Positions 24,478 to 35,963 of a stretch of 64,000 nt of DNA are shown one piece after another. The stretch is from Onthophagus taurus. Lineage: Eukaryota > Arthropoda > Insecta > Coleoptera > Scarabaeidae. Every line of letters starts with the position of its first letter. Within the stretch, counting starts at the first letter, position 1. Position numbers and translations under genes: made by a program. Under the pieces are notes generated by a model, which worked only from the letters and a program-made list of their open reading frames with translations, searched no databases and had not been told where the DNA came from. The stretch lies in NCBI RefSeq assembly GCF_036711975.1, contig NC_091967.1, positions 868,001 through 932,000 of the forward strand, in the 5' to 3' direction.

Positions 24478-26082
24478 GTGAGCGGTATCAGGGTTGGATT
24501 AATTCACCCAGACTATCCCGCCCAGCAGTTCAATGTAGAACAAGTGGGGTTGCTACGGAGGGAGGTTATTTCAGCCGTAGACAACATCTTATTACGCTTC
24601 AGGCCGGGAGGTGGCTGCCCGCAGGGAGGGGTGTTATCTCCCCTGCTTTGGTCCCTCCTAGTTGACGATCTGATTGCGATAGTCGAAGCCGTTGGTGTGG
24701 AAATACAAGCTTATGCTGATGACATTGTCGTTATGGTCAAAGGAACCTGTTTGCCGAGGATATCTAAAGTCCTCCAGGTGACCCTAGATACCATTTGCGC
24801 TTGGTGTAAGGGAGAGAACCTCTCAACAAACCCGCAAAAGACAATTGTTGTGCCCTTCACCAGGAAGCGAAAGTTGGATGGACTAATCCGCCCAACTATC
24901 CAAGGTGAAGAAATTCCTTTTTCAAAGGAAGTCAAATATCTAGGAGTAATCCTAGACACAACCCTGTCATGGAATGGACATTTGCAGGGAGTTTTGCACA
25001 AAGCTAGACTATCCTTGTGGACTTGTCGCAGTCTTTGTGGAAAAACCCCTGAAAGACTGTACTGGCTCTATGTGACTGTGGTTAGACCTATGATCACATA
25101 CGGAGCAGCAGCCTGGTATAGGAAAGTCCGACAGACTTCAGTTATCAGTAAACTTTCACGAATTCAACGAGTAGCTGGATTGGCAATCTCTGGTGCGATA
25201 GGCACAACGCCAACTCTAGCAATGGAGGTTCTGCTTGGCCTATCTCCTCTGCATTTGCATATAGAGAAAGTGGCTAGAACAACCATTTACAGATTTAAGC
25301 AATATGCTCAAAACTGTTCCGACATGTCCTACCAATGGGCTGCGGAAGACATTATAAGCACTGATACTGTGCTATCAATGCCGTCAGATTTGGCGGTATC
25401 ACTATCAGTGATTAATGCTCGATACCAGATTGTACTGCCTGAGCGGCAGTCCTGGATCGAAAATGAAAATTCTCTGGTTCGGGCAGACATTTGCTTGTAC
25501 ACAGATGGATCAAAAACGCCTGAAGGGGTAGGAGCAGGAGTATACTGCCAGACACCTCGAATTAAGCAAGCCTACAGCTTGGGTACGTACTGTACTGTAT
25601 TCCAGGCGGAAGTATTTGCTATTGACATGGGTGCTAAAATCCTTCTTGAAAGAGGGGTAAAGAACATGACAGTACGAATTTTCTCAGACAGTCAAGCCGC
25701 TCTCCAGGCGCTGCAAGCCGTGAAAACGGTGTCGGCTCTGGTTAATGATTGTAAGAGAACATTAAACACACTGAGTTGTGATAACAGAGTCTCTCTGATC
25801 TGGGTCCCGGGTCACTCTGGTGTTGCTGGCAATGAAGCGGCAGATAAGCTAGCACGAGATGGCAGCGCTGAAGCGTTTGTGGGACCGGAACCAGCAGTTG
25901 GTGTATCATTTGCGATGGCCAAATATAGGATTGGACTGTGGGCTGAAGAGAGACTTCGCCTACTGTGGACCAGTTCTCCTGGAATGAGACATGCTAAGGT
26001 GTTTATTAACATCGCCACTGTCAAACCCGGGAATATTTTAGGACTTGCCCTTAGTAGCATTGGACTGCACGGTGAAATTTGA
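24478..26082 (+). pseudogene. LINE ORF2 remnant (RT palm to RNase H) fused to ORF1 tail
   Basis: 534-codon open frame. Residues 1-40 are ORF1 sequence; from about residue 41 it is RT (GGVLSPLLW, AYADDIVVM, then the thumb), followed by RNase H at about residues 340-480 (YTDGSKTPEGVGAG, IWVPGHSGVAGNEA). Having no endonuclease and no RT fingers, it cannot act alone. The long open frame across the fusion means the deletion was in-frame. Confidence 0.85.
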
Positions 26083-26179
26083 TAACGATATCTATCGGGG
26101 TACAATAGATCCTTAGGGTCGCGGTGCAAGGTTGGTTGGTCCGCCTACCCGATATGTATTCTATGTAATGTAATAGTGA

Positions 26180-26350
26180 GTTTACACATGCATGGATTTA
26201 GTGGCGCCAATAAAAACTGGCGCGCCAGTAAAATTAAATTGCATGTGTAAACATCAACTGGCATGCAAGTTGAAACCATGCATGCATGGATCGGAAAAGT
26301 CTGCACCCTTCTGAAATTACTGGCGCCAGTGATGAGTCTAAAACATGTAA
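26180..26350. repeat. Small inverted repeat with GGCGCC motifs
   Basis: GTTTACACATGCA at 26180-26192 has its exact complement at 26240-26252. Between and after them the string 'tggcgcca/ctggcgccag' recurs (near 26203, 26218 and 26321). This suggests a MITE or fold-back fragment next to the LINE 3' end. No family assigned. Confidence 0.45.
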
Positions 26351-26352
26351 CC

Positions 26353-27110
26353 ATGGCAACATAGGTGAGTGTCCACAAAAATACAAAATTTTTTAATGTC
26401 AAATTTAGGTTATTTTTCCTTGCATTCAAATTAAATCCCAATTACGTTAACACATTCAACGATAACGTATAATTATCCACCTTAAACCTAGAATATATCT
26501 ATTTTCCTTTCGGTTTAGGTTCTAATTTGTGTATATAGTTGTAGTACTCTTTAAAAATGAAACTGAATCACTGGCGTATCTACATCTCCTGGTCTATAGA
26601 CATATTCTCCTTATCATCAGTTTCTTTCATAACATTTTCTTCTTAAAAAAAATAAAAACTCAAATCAACGACCAATAAATCCTAACGATAATTACGGCCA
26701 ATAACAATAAATAACTCATCATCATCATCACACAAACTTATATTCTTCTAATTTTATTTTTAACCCACATTTCCAAACATAGTCTACGGTCGAAGAAGCT
26801 ATAACCTTCGGCGACGTGTTATGTTGCAATACCAAACCGCCAACAAGAAGATTCTAGTACGGAGAACGTCTAAAGAGTTACGTGACACGCACACTTCGCC
26901 ATCCCATCCCAATACATTCGCGTTACCTACGTGTACGTGCACGTGTTCTCATGAGCGAGAAGAAATCTCATGGAATTCCCCCACTCGATAATTCAACGTA
27001 CGCTGAATCTTCTTCATGACCCCAATGGGGGGTGGTAACAGTGGTGGAGGATCCATCCTTTCACTAATGTGTGGCGGTGGTTCAGCTCATCTTAACGTCT
27101 TCAACTTTGT
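26353..27110. other. Upstream region of the first chitin-binding gene
   Basis: No open frame or repeat recognised. A more GC-balanced stretch at 26760-27100 precedes the gene and probably holds its regulatory DNA. Confidence 0.4.
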
Positions 27111-27116
27111 TCAGTC
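27111..27116 (+). promoter_or_regulatory. Candidate initiator (TCAGTC) of CPAP gene 1
   Basis: TCAGT-type arthropod initiator about 30 bases before the ATG at 27142. No TATA box was seen 25-35 bases upstream. The assignment rests on motif and position only. Confidence 0.35.
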
Positions 27117-27141
27117 GTTTGTGTGTGCTGATCGATTCAAG

Positions 27142-30100
27142 ATGAGGGCTTTTTATGTACTTGCATACTGTGTGGGTAAGTGAAAACTTATATTAATTTA
27201 TATAATTATCTTGTCTTAAATATTTATTCAAAATTAATAATTTGTATTAAATTCGGTTTAAAATAGCTAGTTGAGTTATACAATTAAAACAAAGAAAAAC
27301 AATACAACAATTAGGAAAAGTTCGCACAGAAAAGAAACACTTTATGTAAAATTTCTCAAGAAAGAAATTGAACCCAACCGGATTAAAGATTTTTTATTCA
27401 TAAAAGAAAATGCTTGGGTGTATAACGTGTTAAGTAATCATTAATGAGATTTGATATCGAATTTAATCAGGAGTTAAGTAACTTTGATTGAATGTCGGGG
27501 AGAATTTTCTATACGTGCGAGTCTATTATTAAGGAAGAATGTAATTGTGTTCAAATTGATTCATATCCAAGTTAGGATTTTTCTAATTAATGAAGATGAG
27601 TAAGACATTTTAAGAAAATAATCATCATCTTCATATTAATATTTGTTTAAATGGAATAATGAAGACCATTTGACATTTCTGATTACTCTTTTCTTTATTT
27701 AAAAATAGAATTACATAATCCATAAAAGATGACTACATTCTCATCTTTATAACATTCCATCCCGACAATAAAAAATATGGTTAAAAGAAATGTCAAGGTC
27801 TTCGCCTTTAGGTCGTCTCCTGTTTACCATTCTCATTTATCGATGATTTTAATGCTTCACTTGTTGTTTGTCGGTGCTCTTTAATGCCAAACCTTCTCGT
27901 GCAGCTTTCCAAAGACGAACATGGTTTATCGGTCCTGACCTTTGTTAATGAACTGTTCACGATGAAAACGACAATAACGCACGAGAGATTCACCTTCTTC
28001 CGTTATTTTACCACTTTCTCTTTAACCAAACGCGTGTTATATTGGGTGATAAATATTTTTTTTTTTAGAAAGTGATTTCCGGATTTATGTCATAATCTTT
28101 GAAGTGTTTACGAAGAAATTGATTTTGTTAACTTTATTATTAAATTATTATTATTGTGGTGGATGCGCCGGTTATTTAATAAAAATTTATTTTTAGGTGT
28201 TTTAACAACATGGGTTAATTCCCAATTTTTAAACAACCGCCCATTTCCTACATACAGTTTGGAGTCAATGCCCGATACAGACTTTTCCTGCAGAAATAAA
28301 ATCCTAGGTTCTTACTACGCTGATATCGAAACCCAATGTCAAATGTTTCATATTTGCGTTAGAGTTTCCGGTTTAGGGGTAAGTACTAATTGTTTCCTTA
28401 CTTTCCCATTCGAAATGTAAATTTAGTAATAATATGAACTACATTCACAAGACTGATAGAATCGATTTTATTATTTTGAATGATAATAATATTAATAATT
28501 TTATATAGTAACGTTCTCCTTTGTTTTGTACATGTCGTGTGCACAGCATGCTACAGCCACTTCCCCTCCTATACAGATTAATAAAAAGAGGAATATGGTG
28601 GTTAAAGCAAAAATCATATTAAAAATTGAAAGTAACTTTTTTTTGAATTTTTATATTATGAGAATTGATTGCCTCGCTGTGGTGACATGTTGAATTTTCT
28701 TTTAACCCTTTGTGTCCCAAGAAGTCAAACATTTTGAAACTTTGTGACAGAATCAGACAGAATTAAAACGCTATCAAAATACACTCACAATCAGTAAAGG
28801 CCTTTGGAATAAAATTTTAATTCAATTCAAAAATTCCTGGAAACCGTGTTTATTGAAATTAAGAAATAAAACTTATTTTAAATTGAAGCTTAAAGCTTTC
28901 TGTTTAAATCGATGTATAATAATCGATGGGTTGAATTAGAAAAATATTGAGAAAAAGAGTATTGAGTTAAAACTAACATTTTCGTATAACCTAAAAGTGT
29001 CAAAAAAGAAGCTAATTTAAAAATTCCTGGAAGCCGCATTTATTGAAATTAAGGAATGAAACTTATTTTAAATTAAAGCTCAAAGCTTTCTCTTTAAAAT
29101 GATGTATAATAATTGTTGGGTTGGATTGGAAAAATATAGAGAAAAAAAATGTTGAAACAAAACTTACATTTTCGAATAACCTAAAAGTGTCAAAAAAGAT
29201 GCTAATTTAAAAATTCCTGAAAGCCGTATTTATTGAAATTAAGGAATGAAACTTATTTTAAATTAAAGTTCAAAGCTTTCTCTTTAAAATGATGTATAAT
29301 AATTGTTGTGTTGGATTGGAAAAATATTGACAAAAAACATGTTGAAACAAAACTTACAATTTCTTATAACCTAAAAGTGTCAAAAAAGATGCTAATTTAA
29401 AAATTCCTGGAAGCTATTTTTATTGAAATTAAGGAAAGAAACTTATTTTAAATTAAAGTTCAAAGCTTTCTCTTTAAAATGATGTATAATAATTGTTGGG
29501 TTGGATTGGAAAAATATAGAGAAAAAAAATGTTGAAACAAAACTAACATTTTCGAATAACCTAAAAGTGTCAAAAAAGATGCTAATTTAAAAATTCCTGG
29601 AAGCTATTTTTATTGAAATTAAGGAAAGAAACTTATTTTAAATTAAAGTTCAAAGCTTTCTCTTTAAAATGATGTATAATAATTGTTGGGTTGGATTGGA
29701 AAAATACAGAGAAAAAAAATGTTGAAACAAAACTAACATTTTCGAATAACCTAAAAGTGTCAAAAAAGATGCTAATTTAAAAATTCCTGGAAGCCGTATT
29801 TATTGAAATTAAGGAATGAAACTTATTTTAAATTAAAGCTCAAAGCTTTCTCTTTAAAATGATGTATTATAATTGTTGGGTTGGATTGGAAAAATATAGG
29901 GAAAAAAAATGTTGAAACAAAACTTACATTTTCGAATAACCTAAAAGTGTCAAAAAAGATGCTAATTTAAAAATTCCTGGAAGCTATTTTTATTGAAATT
30001 AAGGAAAGAAACTTATTTTAAATTAAAGTTCAAAGCTTTCTCTTTAAAATGATGTATAATAATTGTTGGGTTGGATTGGAAAAATACAGAGAAAAAAAAT

Positions 30101-33100
30101 GTTGAAACAAAACTAACATTTTCGAATAACCTAAAAGTGTCAAAAAAGATGCTAATTTAAAAATTCCTGGAAGCCGTATTTATTGAAATTAAGGAATGAA
30201 ACTTATTTTAAATTAAAGCTCAAAGCTTTCTCTTTAAAATGATGTATAATAATTGTTGGGTTGGATTGGAAAAATATAGAGAAAAAAAATGTTGAAACAA
30301 AACTAACATTTTCGAATAACCTAAAAGTGTCAAAAAAGATGCTAATTTAAAAATTCCTGGAAGCCGTATTTATTGAAATTAAGGAATGAAACTTATTTTA
30401 AATTAAAGCTCAAAGCTTTTTCTTTAAAATGATGTATAATAATATAGTAGAAAGTACCGACTGCTCTAAATGTGCCGAATAGATAACTACAGTTTAAAAT
30501 TAGTGTTTAAAACTACTGGTACTTTAAAGTACCGTCGGGACACAAAGGGTTAAAAGAAATGCTGGTTTAAGGTTGTTGATGTTAACAGCTACTTCCTTGT
30601 TATTTTTGAAAATTACAAAATATTTCGGAAATGTTTTTATCACTTTAAATGGGCCTTCATATCTTGGTGTTAAAGAGGGTTGAATCCCATTAATTTTGAC
30701 AAAAACAAATTTTGAAATGAATAAATCTTTATGAATAAATGGTTTTTGGTTGGAATGAAAAACTGTTTCAAACAAGAGAATGTTTCTCGTAAACTAGATA
30801 GCAATGGATCAGATTCCAAAGGGTGTTGAATATTAACAAAAAATTCTCCTGGAAGCCTAAGTGGTTGACCGTATACAAGTTCGGCAGATGAACAACCTAG
30901 GTCTTCCTTAAGAGATGATCTGCGGCCTAGGAGAACCAAGGGAAGATCATTGTTCCACCTCGTAGTAGTAGTGTAAGAATGCCGGTCCTAGAGCGGAAGT
31001 TGCTCCTGCGGTGACGTCACGCCTCAATGTATTAGGTATAGGGGGGGATACCAACCAAAGTTTGGGGGAAAAAAAATTAGGTTGGTATTAAAAGTAACTA
31101 GAGATCTAGGGATTTTTAGAAAATTAAATAGAAAAATTTAAATACAATGGCGCCACCTAGATTTGAGTGGGATAAATAAAACACAAAATTAATAAATAAA
31201 AATTAATATTATATTTATTTTAAAACACAATTTCTTTTCTATATCAGCTGATATTCGAAAAATAAATAATTTTCATTATCAACTACTCCGGTTGAAGACA
31301 GATCCTAAAGTAAGTTTTAAAGTTAAAAATCCCAAGAAAGGAGGAGGAACCTCCGCAAAACAAGATCAACCTACAACAACCACAGCGATGAAAGATGCAT
31401 CTTCGATCATCAGAGGTTCAGTGTCTTTAATATGTTTAAATATATTACGGTTGATGGTAAAAAAAAATTTGAAGAAAAGAAATTGTGTTTTAAAATAAAT
31501 ATAATATTAATTTTTATTTATTAATTTTGTGTTTTATTTACTTACACCACTCAAATCTAGGTGGCGCCATTGTATTTAAATTTTTCTATTTAACTTTCTA
31601 AAAATCCCTAGATCTCTAGTTACTTTTAATACCAACCTAATTTTTTTTCCCCCAAACTTTGGTTGGTATCCCCCCCTATACCTAATACATTGAGGCGTGA
31701 CGTCACCGCAGGAGCAGCAGGAGCAACTTCCGCTCTAGAACCGGCATTCTTACACTACTCGTAGTGTTACCTCTGGCAGTTATAGCTGTTTTTAAAGAAC
31801 GGTGAAACCTTTCTAAAATTCCGTTGCTTTGGGGATGTATGAATTTGACGTGTTCCTAGAAGGGTGTGAAATTTTGAAAAGAGTTTTGATTCGAATTGTC
31901 GTCCCTGATCATGGGTTATAGTGCTAGGAATGCCAAATCGGCTGAAATAATGCCGAAACAAAGTATCCGCAATAGAAGATCTTTGAGAGGAAAAGCTTCT
32001 GGCCAACGCGTGAAACGATCTATTACGGTGAGCACATATGTGCAGCCAAGGGACGGAGTGAGAGGACCGACCAAATCAATGTGGATATGATCGAATCTTA
32101 ATTTTGGTATCGGAATTTTACTAATAGGTGATTTTGTGTACTTTTGAACTTTTGTTTGTTGACATCGCAAACAGGTTTTTGTCCATAACTGAATGTGTTT
32201 TGTCATGTGAGGCCAAAAGAATCGTGTTTTATTGTCTATAGTCTGTGATAAAACTGCTCCTATACCTTTATTTGAGGCGTCTGTCGTCAGTGAAAGAGTT
32301 GCTTGTGGTGATGGGTGTGCAAGAGTGACGGATTTTGATAAAAGTTCTTTGGCTGTAGTGAAAGAAATGTCGTGAAGGTGTGTCCAAGAGGTGATTGATT
32401 TAAGTTTTTGTGAATAAAGTGTTTTTGATAAATGATGTAAAGGAGCTAAAATGTTTGAGATGTTTGGTAAAAATCTGTGATAAAAATTTATCATTCCTAA
32501 GAATCGCTGTAATTGTTTTAGTGTGGTTGGTTTTGGAAATTCAGTTATTAGATTGCGAAGGGCGAACGCCTTCAGCAGAAATTTGATGACTTAGGAAATT
32601 TAAATCTGTAACTCCAAAAACACATTTTGTTGGTTGTATATTAATATTACAGCTTAACCTCTCAAACAATTGTTGTAAATGAAGATAATGTTCTTCTTCA
32701 TTGCGACTGGCTACTAGAATATCATCTAGATATACGAATAGGAAATCTAAGCCAGATAGAACTTCGTTTATAAATCTTTGAAAGGTTTGTGCCGCATTAC
32801 GTAAACCGAAAGGCATTTTAGGAATATCGTCTTCTTCTACAGGAATTTGGTGATAAGCTCGTACCAGATCTAATTTTGAAAAAATTTTGCAATTGTGTCA
32901 ATGTAAGTTAAAATCTTGAATGTGCGGAAGAAGATAACGATCTGGAACTGTGATGTTGTTGAGTTGTCTCCACATGGTCTCCAATCGTTGGAATCTTTCT
33001 TAGGAACCATGTGAAGAGGCGACGCTGTAGAAGAAGAAGAGGGTCGGCAGATTCCTAATGCCACCATTTGTTCGAATTAAATTGTGGATATATATATATG

Positions 33101-35396
33101 TGTCCACAATATAAATTAATATTTTAATAAGTAATAATATGAACTACATTCACAGAATCGATTTTATTATTTTGAATGATAATAATATTAATAATTTTAT
33201 ATAGTAACGTTCTCCTTTGTTTTGTACATGTCGTGTGCACAGCATGCTACAAACACCATTAATCTTTAAACAATCGAAATGTCACCATCGTGATATGCTT
33301 GATCTTCTTCTCACAATCTAAACACGTCTTGTTGCGAAATATATCCGTTGTTGTTCTAACGAAATGCCAAATTATCTTGTTTTGTTCTTTATTGTGAAAA
33401 AAATTATAATAATCAACCTTGACACGGTTACAAAAAAAATGATGCTCTGCTGTAATTCACCGTGAAATTTTTTCTGTTACGCAGGTGCAGGACTTCCGTT
33501 TCCTCTGTCCAAACGGTACTGCTTTCGATCAAGATCACCAAATTTGTGCGGAATGGGAGGATGTCGATTGCGACTACAGTACTCTTTATTATGCTAGCGA
33601 CAATTTTGATTTATATCGTATCGGTTCAGGTAATTTCTTAATCTTAAAAAATTCTTAAAAAGTTCTTGAGAAATAATTTTCTTTTTCCTAATTCAGGTTT
33701 TGAATCAAAAGCTGTAAAATATGGTGAGGAGGAAGAGGTGTTCGCTTTACAAAGAGCAGAAACTGGAGATGCTAGAATCAGTGGGGACCAACAAGTTTAC
33801 AGGGTGAATCAACAAAAACAACTTGAAAACGCTAATTTAAGAAAATCAAAAGCACAGAATCAATATCGTTCAAATAATAACGAAAATAATAATGATGAAA
33901 TATTTAAAAGTTCGAGTAGCTCGAATTTCTTCAATAATAGAAATAGAGGTAAAGAATACGATGAAGAAAACGTGGAGGACGACAAAAACGTGAATTATAA
34001 TCAAGATAGGGATTACGAACAAAGAAGGAAAGTGAATAGACACCAAAGTAGAAGGCCAATTAAGAATGATGTTACCACAACAACTACGATTGCTCCTACT
34101 CAAAGAAATAACAGACCAACGGGATTTATAAATAACTTCGCTGGAAGTAGCTTTTCAACTACATCTAAACCAATTACTACAACCGAACAACATAGAACGA
34201 GGCAAAATGTTAGAAAACAATATGATTACAATAATGCGGATAATTTCAGGCAAAACACAAGAAATTATGACGATAATAATAACAATTATCCCAGTACTAC
34301 TTACACGATCAGTACTCCAGCCCCATTTAGAACTAATAACCAAAATAACCAACCTACCACTTATTCCCCGAAAAAAATCGAAAATTATCCATCAACCCAA
34401 GCTAAAGGATTCACAAAAGAACCCGAAAATTATCCATCCAACTTCCCTAAAATACAAACAACACCAAGAAACACAAATTATGACGCAAATTATGAAGTTA
34501 CTAAAGTTAAAAATTTTGAAACTAAGAAACAAACGGATTACCCAACCACTTTTGCTCCTAAAACATTCAGCGGGCAAAGCTTTCCTTCTACATTTTCTCC
34601 CAGAACTAACAATGGATATACACAAATAAGTCAACAAACAACACAACAACAAAAACAAAATACACAACAATTTAATACTCAAACTACAGCTCAACAAAGA
34701 AATACACAAAATACGCAATATAACACACAGTATAATACTCAATATACTACAACTCAACAACCTAACACACAATTTAATACTAAAACGAATCAATACTCAA
34801 CAAATACGCAAACTACTCAATACAACACACAAAACACCCAATTTAATACTCAAAATACTCAATATAACTCACAAAACACCCAAAACACACAATATAACAC
34901 ACAAACTTATAAAACTCAACCTATAAATACAAGAACAACCCAATTAACAACATCAAAACCGACTCCTTTCACTCAATATACCCCAACTGTACCGAAATTA
35001 AGTTCAACAACTCCTGTATCTAGGTCGCATCGTTTTGATGAAACTCAATATGATGATGGATCGTATAATTCAAAGTATGATAATTACGATAATAACGATG
35101 AATTTTTGAAAACGGCTCACAGCACAAACATTGCGAGTAGTAGGAACGAATTGGCTAAGAGTAAAACGACCTCGAAGCCTCAATACGATTCGCCCAGACC
35201 GTTTTCGGTAACTACAAGTGCGCCCAAAGTAACTGAAAATTTGAAGCCGGTACAAAAAGTGGTGTCGCAAAGCGGTGGGGATCCTAAAAAGGAGAAGAAT
35301 GCAAGTTATGATTACGCATATTACGATAATAATCCGGTCGCGGAAACTGAGTACGATATTGATACGGAGTTTAAGAAGTCGACTGGAAAACAGTAG
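27142..35396 (+). CDS. CPAP1-type secreted chitin-binding protein (gene 1)
   Basis: Four exons: 27142-27175, 28197-28378, 33485-33629 and 33697-35396, with GT/AG introns of 1021, 5106 and 67 bp; 686 residues. Residues 1-20 are a signal peptide (MRAFYVLAYCVGVLTTWVNS). One CBM14 domain spans about residues 36-101 with Cys at 43, 59, 65, 80, 93 and 101 and aromatic YYAD/MFHIC positions, as in chitin-binding cuticular proteins analogous to peritrophins with a single domain. The rest is hydrophilic: Asn/Lys/Glu-rich, Thr/Pro blocks, a Gln/Asn/Thr repeat region (about 432-540) and a Tyr/Asp-rich end (YDYAYYD). Expected in cuticle or apical matrix, binding chitin. Intron 2 is swollen by nested transposons, yet splice sites and frame are intact. 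AATAAA lies at 35644. Exact orthologue not assigned. Confidence 0.88.
28706..30549. mobile_element. piggyBac-type non-autonomous element carrying a satellite
   Basis: Bounded by TTAA on both sides (28702-28705 and 30550-30553) and by perfect inverted termini CCCTTTGTGTCCC. With the flanks the mirror match is 20 bases (28699-28718 and 30537-30556). TTAA duplication plus CCC-starting termini is the piggyBac signature. There is no transposase; the interior is a 190-bp tandem array with short unique ends. It is inserted near the 3' end of the gypsy pol frame, which reads through if the element and one TTAA are left out. Confidence 0.85.
28831..30450. repeat. Satellite array, 190-bp unit
   Basis: 'aaattcctgg' (one copy 'aaattcctga') starts at 28831, 29021, 29211, 29401, 29591, 29781, 29971, 30161 and 30351: exactly 190 bases each. 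Eight full units and a partial one. The first is the most diverged; later ones differ at few sites. Lies wholly inside the piggyBac-type element. Confidence 0.95.
30967..31759. mobile_element. 793-bp inverted-repeat element, Polinton/Maverick-like ends
   Basis: Long inverted repeats (30967-31240 and 31473-31759, about 274 and 287 bases with small indels) begin AGTAGTGTAAGAATGCCGG. The flanks carry a 6-bp duplication CGTAGT (30961-30966, 31760-31765), which falls in the integrase frame of the host gypsy copy. A 6-bp TSD with long TIRs starting AG is what Polinton/Maverick elements show; no polymerase, integrase or capsid gene is left. The roughly 230-base interior holds a 68-codon frame (31292-31498) rich in Lys/Thr with no recognised domain. 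Superfamily is an inference from ends only. Confidence 0.6.
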
Positions 35397-35963
35397 TTAG
35401 TAATAATAATAGTTGTTTAGGTTTGGTTTAATTTTGATTGTTAAGGAAATTTTAGTGAGTAATTTTAAATTGTGAAATTATGAGTGTATATAAAGTTGTA
35501 GTTGAGATTTGCAAACATAGCCAGTATGTTATATAAGTAAAAAAAAAAAAAGATAAAAACGAGGAAGACAAAACGAAATTTTCTTATTTATTGCTACGCA
35601 CTTTTTCGTATTGTTTTATATTGTAAAATATTACTGAATATGAAATAAAAATGTTTAAATACATTTTGGTTATTATTAAACCACTTTATTATTATTAAGT
35701 AAATGAGTCATTGAGTGCCAAATGCAGAAAAGATATAATTAACTTGAATACTGCTTTAGAGGTAGAGAAGAAGCAAAAGAATAGGGAAGATTCCTATTAT
35801 TATTATTATTATTTCTATGGTGGAAATTATATTCCCTTTGCCTGTACAACTACCTCCATAGTAATAACTAAAGTACTTACAAAAAAAACATATTTTTTCG
35901 CATATATATATATATTACACACATAGCTTATCCTTGATTATTATATTGATTAATAATAATTAC
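35397..35963. other. 3' region of CPAP gene 1 and spacer
   Basis: Holds the 3' UTR with AATAAA at 35644-35649, A-rich tracts and a (TTA)n tract at about 35795-35815 that may be the tail of another non-LTR scrap. No gene. The piggyBac coding remains start (minus strand, C-terminus) just after it. Confidence 0.5.

Larger units (their letters stand above)
23434..26172 (+). mobile_element. LINE copy E with 5' region and ORF1, internally deleted
   Basis: The only copy here that keeps the family's 5' end: a GC-rich leader from about 23434, ORF1 from 23851, then a direct junction at about 24596 into the RT segment RFRPGGGCPQGGVLSPLLW. The endonuclease and the first half of RT are missing. The remainder keeps AYADD, RNase H (YTDGSK, DSQAA, VPGHSG) and the conserved 3' end with a TAATG-type tail (26157-26172). 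The C-terminal cysteine region (present in copy D) is also deleted, joining LALSS directly to IGLHGEI. No target duplication was identified. Confidence 0.85.
28425..33251 (-). mobile_element. Ty3/gypsy retrotransposon relic, antisense in intron 2
   Basis: Near-identical terminal direct repeats of 131 and 122 bases (28425-28555, 33130-33251; one 9-base indel) act as LTRs starting TGTAGCATGC on the minus strand. A polypurine tract (complement of 28556-28569) abuts the 3' LTR. Remaining pol, right to left: RT with VYLDDILVAS, RNase H (TTDASNKGIGAVL), integrase zinc region (CLRCQQTK), the D,D,E core (HIDLVGPL; THDQGRQFE; NGILERFH) and a GPY/F-type C-terminus (RYEGPFKV). Gag, protease and the start of RT are gone, with frameshifts throughout. 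Two later elements sit inside it (28706-30549 and 30967-31759). No TSD was seen. Dead copy. Confidence 0.85.

Noticed and set aside
27808..28075. Short frames on both strands in intron 1 of CPAP gene 1
   Set aside because: Intronic, no motif, and not needed for the spliced reading frame.
33666..33696. Open frame extending upstream of the last exon of gene 1
   Set aside because: The stretch before 33697 is a 67-bp intron with GT/AG ends; joining exon 3 keeps the CBM14 domain in frame.
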